From Desulfoglaeba alkanexedens ALDC (GTDB lineage Bacteria > Desulfobacterota > Syntrophobacteria > Syntrophobacterales > DSM-9756), in assembly GCF_005377625.1 (NCBI RefSeq), contig NZ_CP040098.1:806001-870000 (forward strand): 64,000 nucleotides of DNA. The letters are read 5' to 3'. The notes under the pieces are model-generated. The model had not been told where the DNA came from. It was given only the letters and a program-made list of their open reading frames with translations, and searched no databases. A program made the translations under genes and the position numbers. Shown one piece after another: positions 15,932 through 24,362 of the stretch. The number at the start of each line of letters is the position of its first letter. The stretch's first letter is position 1.

Positions 15932-16270
15932 TCACAGCGCAACTTCTCCCTTTTCACCGGTGCGGATTCTCAAAGCATTTTCTATCGCAGACACAAAAAT
16001 TTTTCCATCGCCGATTTCACCCGTTTGGGCACCCTTGGCAATAGCTGCTATAATTTTTTCAACATTCTCATCTTTGGCTACAATTTCAATTTTTATCTTA
16101 GGAAGAAGCTCTAGTTTAAATTCTCTTCCCCGGAACTGCTCGGTTAAACCTTTCTGTCTGCCGTGTCCTTCAATACGGGTAATCATCATTCCCGGATAGC
16201 CTAATTTTTCCAACGCCTCTCGTACATCATCTAATTTCTCCACTCGGATTACCGCTTCAATTTTCTTCAT
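15932..16270 (-). CDS. glnB: PII nitrogen regulatory protein, Tyr51 replaced by Phe
   Basis: A 112-residue PII signalling protein that senses ATP/ADP and 2-oxoglutarate and, beside an amt gene, probably gates ammonium uptake (GlnK role). Conserved parts are MKKIEAVIRVEKLDDVREAL, GHGRQKG (35-41), the T-loop, and the C-terminal signature RTGEKG. At the uridylylation site the T-loop reads TEQFRGREF, so residue 51 is Phe rather than Tyr and classical uridylylation is not possible. The start is set by GGAGG nine bases upstream of MKKIEA. It lies 17 bases after amt on the same strand. Base composition is markedly AT-richer than the chromosome around it, which suggests acquisition from elsewhere. 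It could equally be named glnK. Confidence 0.93.
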   Translation of the reverse strand: MKKIEAVIRVEKLDDVREALEKLGYPGMMITRIEGHGRQKGLTEQFRGREFKLELLPKIKIEIVAKDENVEKIIAAIAKGAQTGEIGDGKIFVSAIENALRIRTGEKGEVAL

Positions 16271-16287
16271 ATTAAAATACCTCCGTG

Positions 16288-17661
16288 TCAACTATTTATC
16301 GTATAAAAATTAGGATAAGCAGGCGTGCCGTGCTCAAGTATATCCAGGCCCTTTAACTCCTCTTCCGGAGAAACACGGATCCCAAATATACTATCCATTA
16401 TCTTAAACATAATATACCCCATAACAAATGCCCATATTGCAGCAGTTGCCGCGCCGATAAGCTGGGCGATCAGCTGTCCGGCTCCGCCGCCATAGAACAA
16501 CCCTCTGGCAAATGGCTCAGTTATTGCGTAATTTCCATAAGTTCCGTCGGCAAACAACCCTACGCTGATTAACCCCCAGATACCATTAAATCCATGCACC
16601 GATACCGCGCCTACGGGGTCATCTATACCTAATCTCTCCAATCCATAAACTCCTAAAACAACAACAAGGCCGGCAACCAAACCAATTACCACTGCCGCCC
16701 AAGCCTCAACCCAGGCGCACGGTGCAGTAATGGCAACCAGGCCTGCAAGGACTCCATTCAAAGCCATACCCACATCCCACTTTTTAGTCTTAAGAAACAC
16801 AGTAATCAAAGCCATAAGTGCACCCGCGGCAGCAGCCAAATTTGTATTTACGGCAATAACCGAAATCCGCAGATGATGGGCATTAAAGGTAGAACCTGGG
16901 TTAAACCCAAACCAGCCGAACCAAAGAATAAATGCCCCTAAGGCTGCCAAAGTCATGCTGTGGCCGGGGATTGCCTTTGGCTTTCCATCTTTGGCAAATT
17001 TACCAAATCTCGGGCCCAAAACAATTGCTCCCGCCAATCCCACCATTCCACCAATGGTATGCACTACTCCTGAACCCGCAAAATCCAAATGCCCCATACC
17101 AAAAGGAAGTTGAGACAGCCATCCTCCGCCCCATACCCAATGGCCATAGATAGGATAGATAAATAGACTCAGACAGGTACTATATATTAAGTAAGCAGAA
17201 AATTTCAATCTCTCTGCCACCGCCCCTGAGACAATGGTCGCGGCGGTGGCACAGAAAACTAGCTGCCAGAAAAAATCTAAATATTTTCCCACATCATACT
17301 GGCCGCCGAGTAAGAAAAGAGGGCCTGTGCCGAATAAACCGAACTTATCCGCCCCTTTCATTATGGAATAGCCAATGATAAAGAAACCCAGCGAGCCGAT
17401 AACAAAATCCAGTAAATTCTTTGCCATCAAGTTAGTGGCATTTTTTGCCCGGCAAAAGCCGGTTTCAACCATCGCAAATCCCGGCTGCATAAACATAACC
17501 AAAAAACCACAAATCATAACCCATACATAGTCAACCGGCGCCTGCGGATTTGCCTCCAAGGTTTCTGCTCCGGTAGGGTCCTGGGCAAAAGCTAAGGCGC
17601 TCAAACCCAAGCCCAGTATCACCAAAGCCATAAGGAATAAGTATCTCGCTCTTACTTTCAT
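16288..17661 (-). CDS. amt: ammonium transporter
   Basis: A 457-residue Amt/MEP/Rh transporter in the inner membrane with a cleavable N-terminal signal peptide (about residues 1-26, ending AFAQ). About eleven membrane helices are visible. The paired pore histidines are in AGSGVVHTIGG and SVHGFNGIWG. Family stretches MQPGFAMVETGFCRAKN and GPRFGKF are present. A strong GGAGGG ribosome-binding site precedes the ATG. It forms a transcription unit with the PII gene. The pair is AT-rich with different codon choice from the neighbours (many ATA and TTA codons), consistent with horizontal transfer. I saw no sigma-54 promoter with correct GG/GC spacing upstream. Confidence 0.95.
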   Translation of the reverse strand: MKVRARYLFLMALVILGLGLSALAFAQDPTGAETLEANPQAPVDYVWVMICGFLVMFMQPGFAMVETGFCRAKNATNLMAKNLLDFVIGSLGFFIIGYSIMKGADKFGLFGTGPLFLLGGQYDVGKYLDFFWQLVFCATAATIVSGAVAERLKFSAYLIYSTCLSLFIYPIYGHWVWGGGWLSQLPFGMGHLDFAGSGVVHTIGGMVGLAGAIVLGPRFGKFAKDGKPKAIPGHSMTLAALGAFILWFGWFGFNPGSTFNAHHLRISVIAVNTNLAAAAGALMALITVFLKTKKWDVGMALNGVLAGLVAITAPCAWVEAWAAVVIGLVAGLVVVLGVYGLERLGIDDPVGAVSVHGFNGIWGLISVGLFADGTYGNYAITEPFARGLFYGGGAGQLIAQLIGAATAAIWAFVMGYIMFKIMDSIFGIRVSPEEELKGLDILEHGTPAYPNFYTINS

Positions 17662-18313
17662 CAGTCACTCCCTCCTTTTCCTAATTAAACGCGTAACTAC
17701 AATAGTCCCCACCATTAAACCTATTTTTCTGACTGCCGTTGTTCTTATCGCCTATCACATTATTGATCATGCTGAGCGTATCCAGACAGGAACGCAAAAG
17801 TCATATGCACATGTCATCACAGCGCCTCTCCTGGGCGGTGATCCCACCGCCCTTGTCGAGGAGATTCGTCACCGAGCCGGAGAAGGAACGTGCCAGACCC
17901 GAAGGCCAAAACGCATGGAGAACGACAGCCCCCTGTAAGAACGCAAGAAGTCGACGTTTTCTTATCAAAGAAAAAATCTGATCCATTCATTGGAACCTCC
18001 CTTTCGAGCACAGAAAACGGAGGATGACGGAGCATCCCGTGTTGTGGTGGAGACTCGCACGGCTTCGGAACCCATTTCTCTCAAGAGGCATGCCAGGGGC
18101 GGGGGCAACCGGAGTCTCATCATGTAACAAGGCGAATTCACAAAGAGAATTAAGCAGTAGAGAAGAGGGGAAGCGCGATGAGAACCCATGAGACTCAAGA
18201 ATTGTGAAACGATTTTGTACCTAACCGGGGCTCGGGCGTCCTGTCGTTACAATTTGGTGCTGAAACGGTTGGTCTTGACAACCTAAGTACAGTTCCAGAG
18301 AAGGATTCCACCT

Positions 18314-18522
18314 CGTTCCCAAGCTCCAGCTTGGGAACGAGGGCAAAGACCACTTCGAGATCCTGGCGAGCTCCCTAGAAAGAGAGCGCGTTTCAGCTGT
18401 AGCAGGAGGGAAGCTGGAGCTTCCAGGGCAGGGCGTTCCCAAGCTGGAGCTTGGGAACGAGGGAAAAGGGCTTATGAATTTTCCCCTCCCCCTTGATGGG
18501 GGAGGGCTGGGGTGGGGGTGTT
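18314..18522. repeat. family A palindromes and a family B hairpin
   Basis: Palindromes TTCCCAAGCT...AGCTTGGGAA at about 18314-18338 and 18435-18460, the latter preceded by an A-type subunit (GGAAGCTGGAGCTTCCAGGG). An isolated family B first hairpin (CCCCTCCCCCTTGATGGGGGAGGG) is at about 18483-18506. Confidence 0.7.
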
Positions 18523-18665
18523 TCAGGGTTGAGCAAAAACTTAACTCCGAAAAGCGGTTCTTTCTCAAATACAAAAAAGGCGTTGGGGGCAGATCTTTTG
18601 AAACGAAAGTGTGAAGGAGTCAGCAGGAAACGGAGCTGCTGACGCGCTTCCTGCCTCAAGGCCGT

Positions 18666-18750
18666 GTGGATGTACCTTGGAGGGTCACCCTGGATGTCCT
18701 TCTAGAAGATCTACACCCCCCCTGGATGTCGTTCTAAAAGATCTTCACCC
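18666..18750 (+). repeat. 50-bp repeat, one full and one partial copy
   Basis: The unit runs GGATGTACCTTGGAGGGTCA, then CCCTGGATGTC(G/C)TTCTA, then AAGATCT(A/T)CACCC. A full copy at about 18667-18718 is followed directly by a partial copy at about 18720-18749. A third copy lies inverted at about 19466-19520 inside the damaged toxin-antitoxin locus. Confidence 0.7.
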
Positions 18751-18803
18751 ATCGTTGTTCGCTTCGCTCTCACAATCTATCCTTATCCGTTATGTGCTTC
18801 AGG

Positions 18804-19010
18804 TCATAACTCGCTTTCGTCTATACCGGCAACCTTCATCAGGTGTCTCAGTAAGCCGATCTTTAGTGGGCTATTTCCATGTACGGGCACCGAAATCCGC
18901 GCCGGGCTCGCCGCCTTGACGTAAATGTGATGGCTTCCCTTTGTTCTTCGCAATTCCCAGCCTTTCTTTTCGAGCAACTTTGCGAAGTCCTGCCCTGAAA
19001 CAGTCTTCAC
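18804..19010 (-). CDS. hicA: HicA-type toxin (mRNA interferase)
   Basis: A 68-residue HicA-family toxin with a double-stranded-RNA-binding-like fold that cuts mRNA when free. The sequence [22 protein letters not shown] carries the conserved GSHH with the catalytic histidine, followed by [25 protein letters not shown], a standard HicA C-terminus. It begins inside the last four bases of the upstream hicB, giving coupled translation with antitoxin first. Length is normal for the family. Confidence 0.92.
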   Translation of the reverse strand: MKTVSGQDFAKLLEKKGWELRRTKGSHHIYVKAASPARISVPVHGNSPLKIGLLRHLMKVAGIDESEL

Positions 19011-19210
19011 ACCGTTATCTCCAGCACTTTGTCCTTTTCGCTTATCTCGACATCCTTAATGTCCACGGACAAGCACCCTTCGACGGCTTCATAGATGTTT
19101 CCGAGGAGTTCATCGAATGTCTCGCCCTGAGTAGCGCAGCCAGGAATGGAAGGCACTTCGGCCCAGTAGCCTCCTTCTTCCGCTGCATGAACGATTACTT
19201 TAAGCTTCAT
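19007..19210 (-). CDS. hicB: HicB-type antitoxin
   Basis: A 67-residue HicB antitoxin of the short form. The partial RNase-H-like fold is clear in [37 protein letters not shown], which contains the family hallmark GCATQGET. There is no separate C-terminal DNA-binding domain, as in many short HicB proteins. It precedes and overlaps hicA. The pair neutralises HicA by direct binding and often represses its own promoter. The locus sits in a repeat-rich, gene-poor stretch next to remains of another toxin-antitoxin pair. Confidence 0.92.
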   Translation of the reverse strand: MKLKVIVHAAEEGGYWAEVPSIPGCATQGETFDELLGNIYEAVEGCLSVDIKDVEISEKDKVLEITV

Positions 19211-19290
19211 AAATCACCTCATTTGCACAGAACGCCGCCCATCAGCCGCGCCGTTTTTTTTGGCGTCGGCTCGATGGGCTTCTTATGCCA

Positions 19291-19590
19291 TTATCGCTGT
19301 GCCCCTGCACGTAGTTCGTAGATTCGCCCATATTTCGCCGCCGAGTCCAGGTCTCCACGACGAAGGGCATCCCTCACATCATCCAATTTATAACTATCTT
19401 CGACGCTGAGATAAGGGAACCAACCGGTCTCGTCTTCGAGTAGTTCAACATCAACTTCGGCGACGGGTGCAGATCTTTTAGAACGACATCCAGGGTGGCC
19501 CTCCGAGGTATATCCAGGTACTTCGTGCCCATCATTGCGCAGCCTCCGTACCACCGGGAAGTCAACGCCCTCATCTGCGAGAAAATCCAT
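19291..19590 (-). pseudogene. composite ORF: DUF5615 toxin start fused through a repeat
   Basis: The first 25-30 codons (MDFLADEGVDFPVVRRLRND) are the start of a DUF5615 PIN-like toxin, the usual partner of DUF433 antitoxins. At about codon 28 the frame enters an inverted copy of the 50-bp repeat (encoding EGHPGCRSKRSAP). It then continues with an unrelated stretch (DVELLEDETGWFPYLSVEDS and KLDDVRDALRRGDLDSAAKYG) that looks like the C-terminal part of a different small protein I cannot name. The catalytic remainder of DUF5615 is missing, so toxin activity should be lost. The repeat sits exactly at the seam, so it probably mediated the deletion or fusion. Confidence 0.6.
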
Positions 19591-19823
19591 GAGCTTGTCC
19601 CGCTTATAGGGTAGACAACGTCGGCCCGCAATGCTTTGGCGGCGAATGTCAGCGCTGCTTTGATCGCCTCTCTCGTCAATCTGGGATGGGCTTCAAGGAT
19701 CTGTTCGACGGTCTCTCCCGCTCCCAGTTTCTCCAGAATCAATTCGACCGTGATGCGGGTTCCTGCGATAACCGGCTTGCCCATCATCACACGTGGACCG
19801 GAATCAATCAGCTCGGCTCTCAT
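19374..19823 (-). CDS. DUF433 antitoxin-like protein, C-terminus extended out of frame
   Basis: Residues 1-75 are a DUF433 (VapB-like) antitoxin: VMMGKPVIAGTRITVELILE, then GETVEQILEAHPRLTREAIKAALTFAAKAL. After about residue 75 the frame runs on, out of register, through the start of the DUF5615 gene and the 50-bp repeat, giving a meaningless tail to 149 residues. The usual DUF433 gene stops at or near the start of its toxin, so a frameshift or loss of stop near 19595-19610 is likely. Only the N-terminal half deserves functional weight. It is the antitoxin remnant of a disabled pair. Confidence 0.6.
   Translation of the reverse strand: MRAELIDSGPRVMMGKPVIAGTRITVELILEKLGAGETVEQILEAHPRLTREAIKAALTFAAKALRADVVYPISGTSSWIFSQMRALTSRWYGGCAMMGTKYLDIPRRATLDVVLKDLHPSPKLMLNYSKTRPVGSLISASKIVINWMM
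19466..19520 (-). repeat. 50-bp repeat, inverted copy within toxin remnant
   Basis: Reverse complement of the unit at 18667-18718, with a few mismatches. It lies at the seam between the DUF5615 start and a foreign C-terminal segment. Confidence 0.7.
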
Positions 19824-19998
19824 TTCGAACCGCTTTCCTCAAGATCATTGGCCAAATAATCTTATTATTTACAGCTGCCGATGTCTCAAGCTTATGACAT
19901 GTACTCCCACACTCTGACTATGCGAATAATCAGGCTCGCAATCGACCGGTCGCAGCGCTCAGCATAACTTGGCATAGGTTCTGGAGCACAGATTTTGT

Positions 19999-20160
19999 CC
20001 TCTCGTTCCCAAGCTCTGGCTTGGGAACGAGGCGAACGGCTTCATGGGAATCGAAGCTGGAGCTTCTGCACAGTTGTGTTCCCAAGCTGGAGCTTGGGAA
20101 CAAGGGGATGGTTGCTGAAGCTTGGGAACGAGGGGGTTGGTGGAACTTGGGAACCAGGGG
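19999..20160. repeat. family A palindromes
   Basis: Successive A units: a palindrome near 20005-20030, the subunit GGGAATCGAAGCTGGAGCTT near 20046, a palindrome near 20078-20102, and degraded copies to 20155. Positions 19824-19998 and 20161-20297 show no gene or recognisable signal. Confidence 0.7.
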
Positions 20161-20297
20161 GTCAGGGATTTTCCGCATGCCCGCCTCGGGCCCTCTGGGA
20201 TGACCGAAACTCTGAAATCGAGCGTGGATTCTTGGACACGTTCCGGAAGCCCTGCCCTGGATCGGGAGGTTTCCAGATGCACCAAAATGGATTGGGT

Positions 20298-20373
20298 TGG
20301 TGGGCCGTGCTGGACTCGAACCAGCGACTCTCTGCTTAAAAGGCAGATACTCTACCCACTGAGTTAACGGCCC
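20298..20373 (-). tRNA. tRNA-Lys (TTT)
   Basis: A 76-base cloverleaf with encoded CCA: acceptor GGGCCGT/ACGGCCC, D arm, anticodon loop CTTTTAA between TCTGC and GCAGA, and T arm GGTTCGAGTCC. Anticodon TTT reads Lys. It lies 55 bases beyond the 3' end of the housekeeping operon on the same strand. Confidence 0.96.
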
Positions 20374-20428
20374 CTCTGTCCAGGTGTGCGAAAGACCGGG
20401 GTTTCGTACCACAGTCCTTACCGGGGTG

Positions 20429-21664
20429 TCAAGGACGCACCTTTTCGGCATCGTCTGCGGCAACCCAGTGACCGCCTCGAAAGACGGTCACCCGGAATTC
20501 CCGGTCCACTTCTCCGTTCGGCCTGAAGCAGAAGGACCCGCAAAGCCCGCGATAACCCTTTTCCGGTCCCGCCCAGCTCATCAGGCGATCCCGCAGGTCC
20601 CGGCGGCTCACGGGGGTCTCCGCGAGGTTCATGCCGATCCAGTGGATCGCGTCGTAGCCGAGCATGGCCAACCCGTCCGGTTCTTTCCAGAAGCGGCCGC
20701 GAAAGGCTTCCTTGAAACCCTTCAAGGTCCCGCCTTCAGCATCTTCCGCCCAGAAGGGTCTCAAAACATTGAGCTGTCGTCGGTTTGCGCCGAAAAGGTC
20801 TTCCTGGAATTCCATAGCGTAGCTGTGAGGCGCCAGCAGCCGGCCGGAGAAAGACGCAGCCGCCAGGGCGTTCAGAACCGCGGCACCCCAGACCGGTTCC
20901 CCCGCCAGCCAGACCACCGAAGCGTCGCTTTCCACAACGGTCTCAACGGCTGATTTCATCGCCGGATCGTCCGGTGGACATTCCAGGATCTCGTGCGCAA
21001 GCCCCAGGACCCCGGCTTCCTCCTGGAATCCTTCCAGGAGAATCCTTCCGTACGCCCCGGAATCCCACAGCACCGTCACCGGCCCGTTCCGGCGCCATTT
21101 TGCGGCATAACGGGCCGCCGCCGCCCCTTCGCGCCGGTCCGACGGAATCAGCGGAAAAAGCCATGGATGATGGGCCAGGTTCTCGTGGGAATTGGCGGGG
21201 ATCACGGTGGGAACACCGTGGGTTTCGATAAGCGGGAGCACTTCCGAGAGCTCCTTGGAGGACACATGCAGAGCCAGGAGGACCACTTCGGGGTCTTCCA
21301 GCAGCGTCTCCACGGCGTCTTCAAGCCGGGCCCCCTCCACGTAGCTGTCGAAGACGGCCATTTCGGCTCCCAACGCCTGCATCCCCAATTCTTCCCAGGC
21401 CAGTTCCATGCCCATCCGAAGCGCGTTGCCCTCGTCCCGGAACGTGCCGGAAAGAGGAAGGAACACCGCCACTTTCGGGTGAGACACCGCCAGGGGACCG
21501 CTTGCTATCGGCGCAGGTTCCGGGGCGGGCGGCGGAGACGTCCTTTTCGAAATCGTCCGTCCCACCGCCCACCAGGCGACGCCGGCCAGCGCCGCGATCA
21601 ACACCACGGCCCACATCCTCTTCGCCCGCGTCTTCGGAGGGCGGGTGCGATTCCATCCCTTCAT
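20429..21664 (-). CDS. periplasmic-binding-type protein, membrane anchored (LivK/LppC-like)
   Basis: A 411-residue protein. A basic N-terminus and one membrane helix (about 16-34, MWAVVLIAALAGVAWWAV) lead to a proline-rich linker and a type I periplasmic-binding fold (PKVAVFLPLSGTFRDEGNAL to the end). The fold matches leucine/branched-chain amino acid receptors and the LppC/YraM group. The helix lacks an obvious lipobox and signal cleavage site, so it is probably an anchor. No permease or ATPase genes are adjacent. Its ATG overlaps the der stop (ATGA), so it is the last gene of the long operon. Ligand and partner are unknown; an envelope sensor role is as likely as transport. Confidence 0.75.
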   Translation of the reverse strand: MKGWNRTRPPKTRAKRMWAVVLIAALAGVAWWAVGRTISKRTSPPPAPEPAPIASGPLAVSHPKVAVFLPLSGTFRDEGNALRMGMELAWEELGMQALGAEMAVFDSYVEGARLEDAVETLLEDPEVVLLALHVSSKELSEVLPLIETHGVPTVIPANSHENLAHHPWLFPLIPSDRREGAAAARYAAKWRRNGPVTVLWDSGAYGRILLEGFQEEAGVLGLAHEILECPPDDPAMKSAVETVVESDASVVWLAGEPVWGAAVLNALAAASFSGRLLAPHSYAMEFQEDLFGANRRQLNVLRPFWAEDAEGGTLKGFKEAFRGRFWKEPDGLAMLGYDAIHWIGMNLAETPVSRRDLRDRLMSWAGPEKGYRGLCGSFCFRPNGEVDREFRVTVFRGGHWVAADDAEKVRP

Positions 21665-22995
21665 CGGTTCGCCTCCCGGCCGGTTCGTGGTCGAAAGAGC
21701 AGTCTCACCGGAGTCTTGTCCATCCCGAACGACTCCCGGAAATGGTTGGTGAGAAACCGCGCGTAAGAGAAATGGACGCGCTCGGGATCGTTGCAGAACA
21801 GCACGAAGGTGGGAGGACGAGTCGAAGCCTGGGTGGCGTAATAGAACTTCAGGCGCCTGCCGCTCACCAGCGGCGGTTCGTGCCGTTCCAAGGCTTCGGC
21901 GAGAACCCGGTTCACGACCCCCGTGCCGACGCGAAGGGCATACTGTTCATAGACTTCCCTCACCGCCGGGAGAAGCTTCGCGACTCGCTTTCCGCTGAGG
22001 GCGCTGAAGGTGAGGATCGGCGCGTGGGGCAGGAACCGAAACCGGCCCTTCACTTCGTCAAGCAGCCGCCGCACCGCCTTGGGATCCTTTTCCAGGGTGT
22101 CCCACTTGTTCAACCCGATCACGCAGCCGCGGTTCCGTTCCTGCACGTAGCCGCCGATATGGAGGTCCTGGTCCGTGACCCCTTCCAAGGCATCGAGAAG
22201 CACCACCGCCACGTGGCAACGGTCGATACTCCCCAGGGCCTTGATGATGCTTAGTTTTTCCAGCTTCTGGTAGGTTCGCCCCTTCCGCCGGATACCGGCC
22301 GTATCGATCAAAAGGTAGCGCCGCCCGTCCTTTTCGAAAAGCGTGTCCACGGCATCGCGGGTGGTTCCGGGGGTCGGGCTCACGATCACCCGCCGTTCGC
22401 CCAGGATCTGATTCACCAGGGTGGATTTCCCCACGTTGGGCCGACCGACCACCGCCACGCGGATGACCGCGTCTGCTTCCGTTTCCTCTTCCGGCGGTTC
22501 GTCCTCCGGCATGGCCGCCGTGAGATCTTCGAGCAGATCGTGGATCCCGCGCCCGTGTGCGGCGCTCACCGCGTAGACCCGGTCCACCCCCAGAGCGTAG
22601 AACTCCGCCGCGAGTGCTTCCTGTTCCGGTCCATCCACCTTGTTGACCACGTAGAAGACCGGCTTTTCCGTACGGCGGAGCAGATCCGCCATGGTCACGT
22701 CTTCCGGATGAACACCGGTCTTTGCGTCCGAAACGAAAAGGATCGCATCGGCTTCTTCCAGGGCGAGCAGCACCTGTTCGCGGGTTTCCCCCGCGATCCG
22801 TTCAGGGTCGCCGCTTACGAACCCGCCCGTATCCACCAGGGTGAAGGTTTTCCCCTCGTAGGAAACCTGAGCGGTGATGCGATCCCGCGTCACCCCGGGG
22901 AGATCGTCCACCAAGGCGTGCCGCCTGCGGCAGATTCGATTGAAAAGCGTCGATTTCCCCACGTTGGGGCGTCCAACGACAGCCACCATGGTCAT
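21661..22995 (-). CDS. der: ribosome-assembly GTPase Der (EngA)
   Basis: A 444-residue essential GTPase for 50S ribosome maturation with two G domains in tandem and a C-terminal KH-like domain. G1 motif GRPNVGKSTLFN is near residue 8 and the second GRPNVGKSTLVN near 183. DTGG and DTAG (G3), NKVD and NKWD (G4) are all present. Start MTMVAVVGRP is preferred because AGAGG lies nine bases upstream; one ATG further up and a longer frame are less well supported. It starts two bases after the stop of the cysteine-cluster gene and overlaps the next gene, so it is translated within the operon. Confidence 0.96.
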   Translation of the reverse strand: MTMVAVVGRPNVGKSTLFNRICRRRHALVDDLPGVTRDRITAQVSYEGKTFTLVDTGGFVSGDPERIAGETREQVLLALEEADAILFVSDAKTGVHPEDVTMADLLRRTEKPVFYVVNKVDGPEQEALAAEFYALGVDRVYAVSAAHGRGIHDLLEDLTAAMPEDEPPEEETEADAVIRVAVVGRPNVGKSTLVNQILGERRVIVSPTPGTTRDAVDTLFEKDGRRYLLIDTAGIRRKGRTYQKLEKLSIIKALGSIDRCHVAVVLLDALEGVTDQDLHIGGYVQERNRGCVIGLNKWDTLEKDPKAVRRLLDEVKGRFRFLPHAPILTFSALSGKRVAKLLPAVREVYEQYALRVGTGVVNRVLAEALERHEPPLVSGRRLKFYYATQASTRPPTFVLFCNDPERVHFSYARFLTNHFRESFGMDKTPVRLLFRPRTGREANR

Positions 22996-22997
22996 GG

Positions 22998-23621
22998 TCA
23001 GCATCCTCTGAAAAGCCGCGCGATCCGAACCCGCGAGCCCCACCGGTCACGGCGGGCTTCCATTTCTTGATAAGACGGATCGTTTCGTAGAAAGTCGCAT
23101 TCTTCCCGGCCGAAAACCCGGCAGACTTCGGGCCGCCACGGATGGATGGCGCAAAGACTCCCGCCCGACCGCCGTCGTTCCAGGAGAAACGGGCAGAAAC
23201 GGTGCCCCGGACCCAGTCCGGAAGCAAAAACCGATCGCCACTCGTCGGGGCAGGAACCGTCTTCCGGAAACACCTCGAGGCCGCTCGCGATTTCGCAACA
23301 TCCGCCGCAATGGGTGCAGTAGTCGGAAACTTCGGGCGACGCCTCGAACCGCGCCCGCCGGTCGGGCCGGCCCGCTCCCCGCGTCCATGGGCCCCGTGGT
23401 TTCTCCGCCACCAGACGTGCGAAAAACACGGCCCGTTCCACCGCCACCCGCCGCAACAGGGCCTTTCGAGAACGGAGCGAAAGAGACCGCCACAACGGTT
23501 CCCCTCGAACCGCCTCGAAGTTCCTGAGAACATACGTCACCGGGAAGAAGCGGTCCCGGAAAATCCGGAACAACCGACCACGGGACGTCACAGCCGGCCG
23601 ATGCTTCACACCGCTACGCAC
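22998..23621 (-). CDS. YkgJ-family cysteine-cluster protein
   Basis: A 207-residue protein with the zinc/iron-chelating cysteine cluster of the YkgJ/UPF0153 type: CTHCGGCC at about residues 100-107, then CP near 141, CAIHPWRPEVCRVF and a late Cys. The family binds metal, but no enzymatic role is established. The first 95 residues are arginine-rich. GTG start at MRSGVKH with GGAGG ten bases upstream. It is inserted between tsaB and der in the housekeeping operon. Confidence 0.8.
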   Translation of the reverse strand: MRSGVKHRPAVTSRGRLFRIFRDRFFPVTYVLRNFEAVRGEPLWRSLSLRSRKALLRRVAVERAVFFARLVAEKPRGPWTRGAGRPDRRARFEASPEVSDYCTHCGGCCEIASGLEVFPEDGSCPDEWRSVFASGLGPGHRFCPFLLERRRSGGSLCAIHPWRPEVCRVFGREECDFLRNDPSYQEMEARRDRWGSRVRIARLFRGC

Positions 23622-23651
23622 CGGTACACCGCCTCCGCCACGGTTCGAACG

Positions 23652-24362
23652 TCAATCCTGTTCAAACGGCCGGCCCGCCCTTCCCAAATGGATTTCCGCT
23701 TCCGAGGGGCGCACGTAGAGCGGCACCGCAGCCGCCGGATCATCGGCTTCGCCACGTTGCAGCCTCCTCAGGGCGCAAGCCCCCACGAAGGCCGGCCGAA
23801 TCACGTGGTAGGGCGCCGGAGCTTCCACCACCTGCTCTTTCAGCCGCTCCATCAGGAATTCCCGGTACACCGTCCAGCCGTCCCCGCAGCAAAGGGTCGG
23901 TCCCTCGAACTTTTCCACCAGCACCCGGGGCGGGAGCACTTCCCAATCGCTCGTCCGCACCACCGCCCCCTTACCGTCGCCTACGTAGCGGGCCGCATAG
24001 ACTTCGCCCTTTCGCGCGTCGATGAGCGGGCACACGGACCAGCGGGTAAAACCGAAAGGTTCCGCCAGGGCATCAAGCGTCACCACGCCGACGAAGGGCT
24101 TTCCCAGAGCCCACGCCAACGTCTTGGCGGTGGTGAGCCCGATCCGGACCCCCGTGAAGCTCCCGGGCCCCACGGTGGACGAAACGGCGTCCAAGTCCCG
24201 GACCGTAAGCCCCAGTTCCCCCAGAACAAGGTCCACGGCTTTGAGAAGGCGCCGGTTGTGGGTCAGCGCAGACTGGAGGATCCATTCGGCGAGCACGGCG
24301 TCGCCGTCGAGGACCGCCACGCCGCCGCCGGCCGTCGAGGTGTCCAGGGCCAGCAGCTTCAT
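23652..24362 (-). CDS. tsaB: tRNA t6A-modification protein TsaB
   Basis: A 236-residue ASKHA-fold partner of TsaD/TsaE in threonylcarbamoyl-adenosine (t6A37) synthesis. The N-terminal LALDTSTAGGGVAVLDGD and VGPGSFTGVRIGLTTAKTLAWAL are the family hallmarks. It lacks the metal-binding histidines of TsaD, as expected for TsaB. Overlaps the rseP stop by four bases (ATGA) in the operon. Confidence 0.93.
   Translation of the reverse strand: MKLLALDTSTAGGGVAVLDGDAVLAEWILQSALTHNRRLLKAVDLVLGELGLTVRDLDAVSSTVGPGSFTGVRIGLTTAKTLAWALGKPFVGVVTLDALAEPFGFTRWSVCPLIDARKGEVYAARYVGDGKGAVVRTSDWEVLPPRVLVEKFEGPTLCCGDGWTVYREFLMERLKEQVVEAPAPYHVIRPAFVGACALRRLQRGEADDPAAAVPLYVRPSEAEIHLGRAGRPFEQD

Larger units (their letters stand above)
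17662..18803. other. gene-poor stretch
   Basis: No convincing gene. The only frame with a proper ribosome-binding site is a 57-codon minus-strand frame at 17817-17990 (GGGAGG five bases before ATG, protein begins MNGSDFFFDKK), which has no recognisable family. A GC-rich hairpin (GGGCGGTGATCCCACCGCCC) lies at about 17834-17853. The right half carries family A, B and other repeats listed separately. Confidence 0.5.

Noticed and set aside
17662-17760. Sigma-54 promoter upstream of amt
   Set aside because: A TGGGGACTATTGT stretch was considered, but the GG/GC pair with ten-base spacing is not present.
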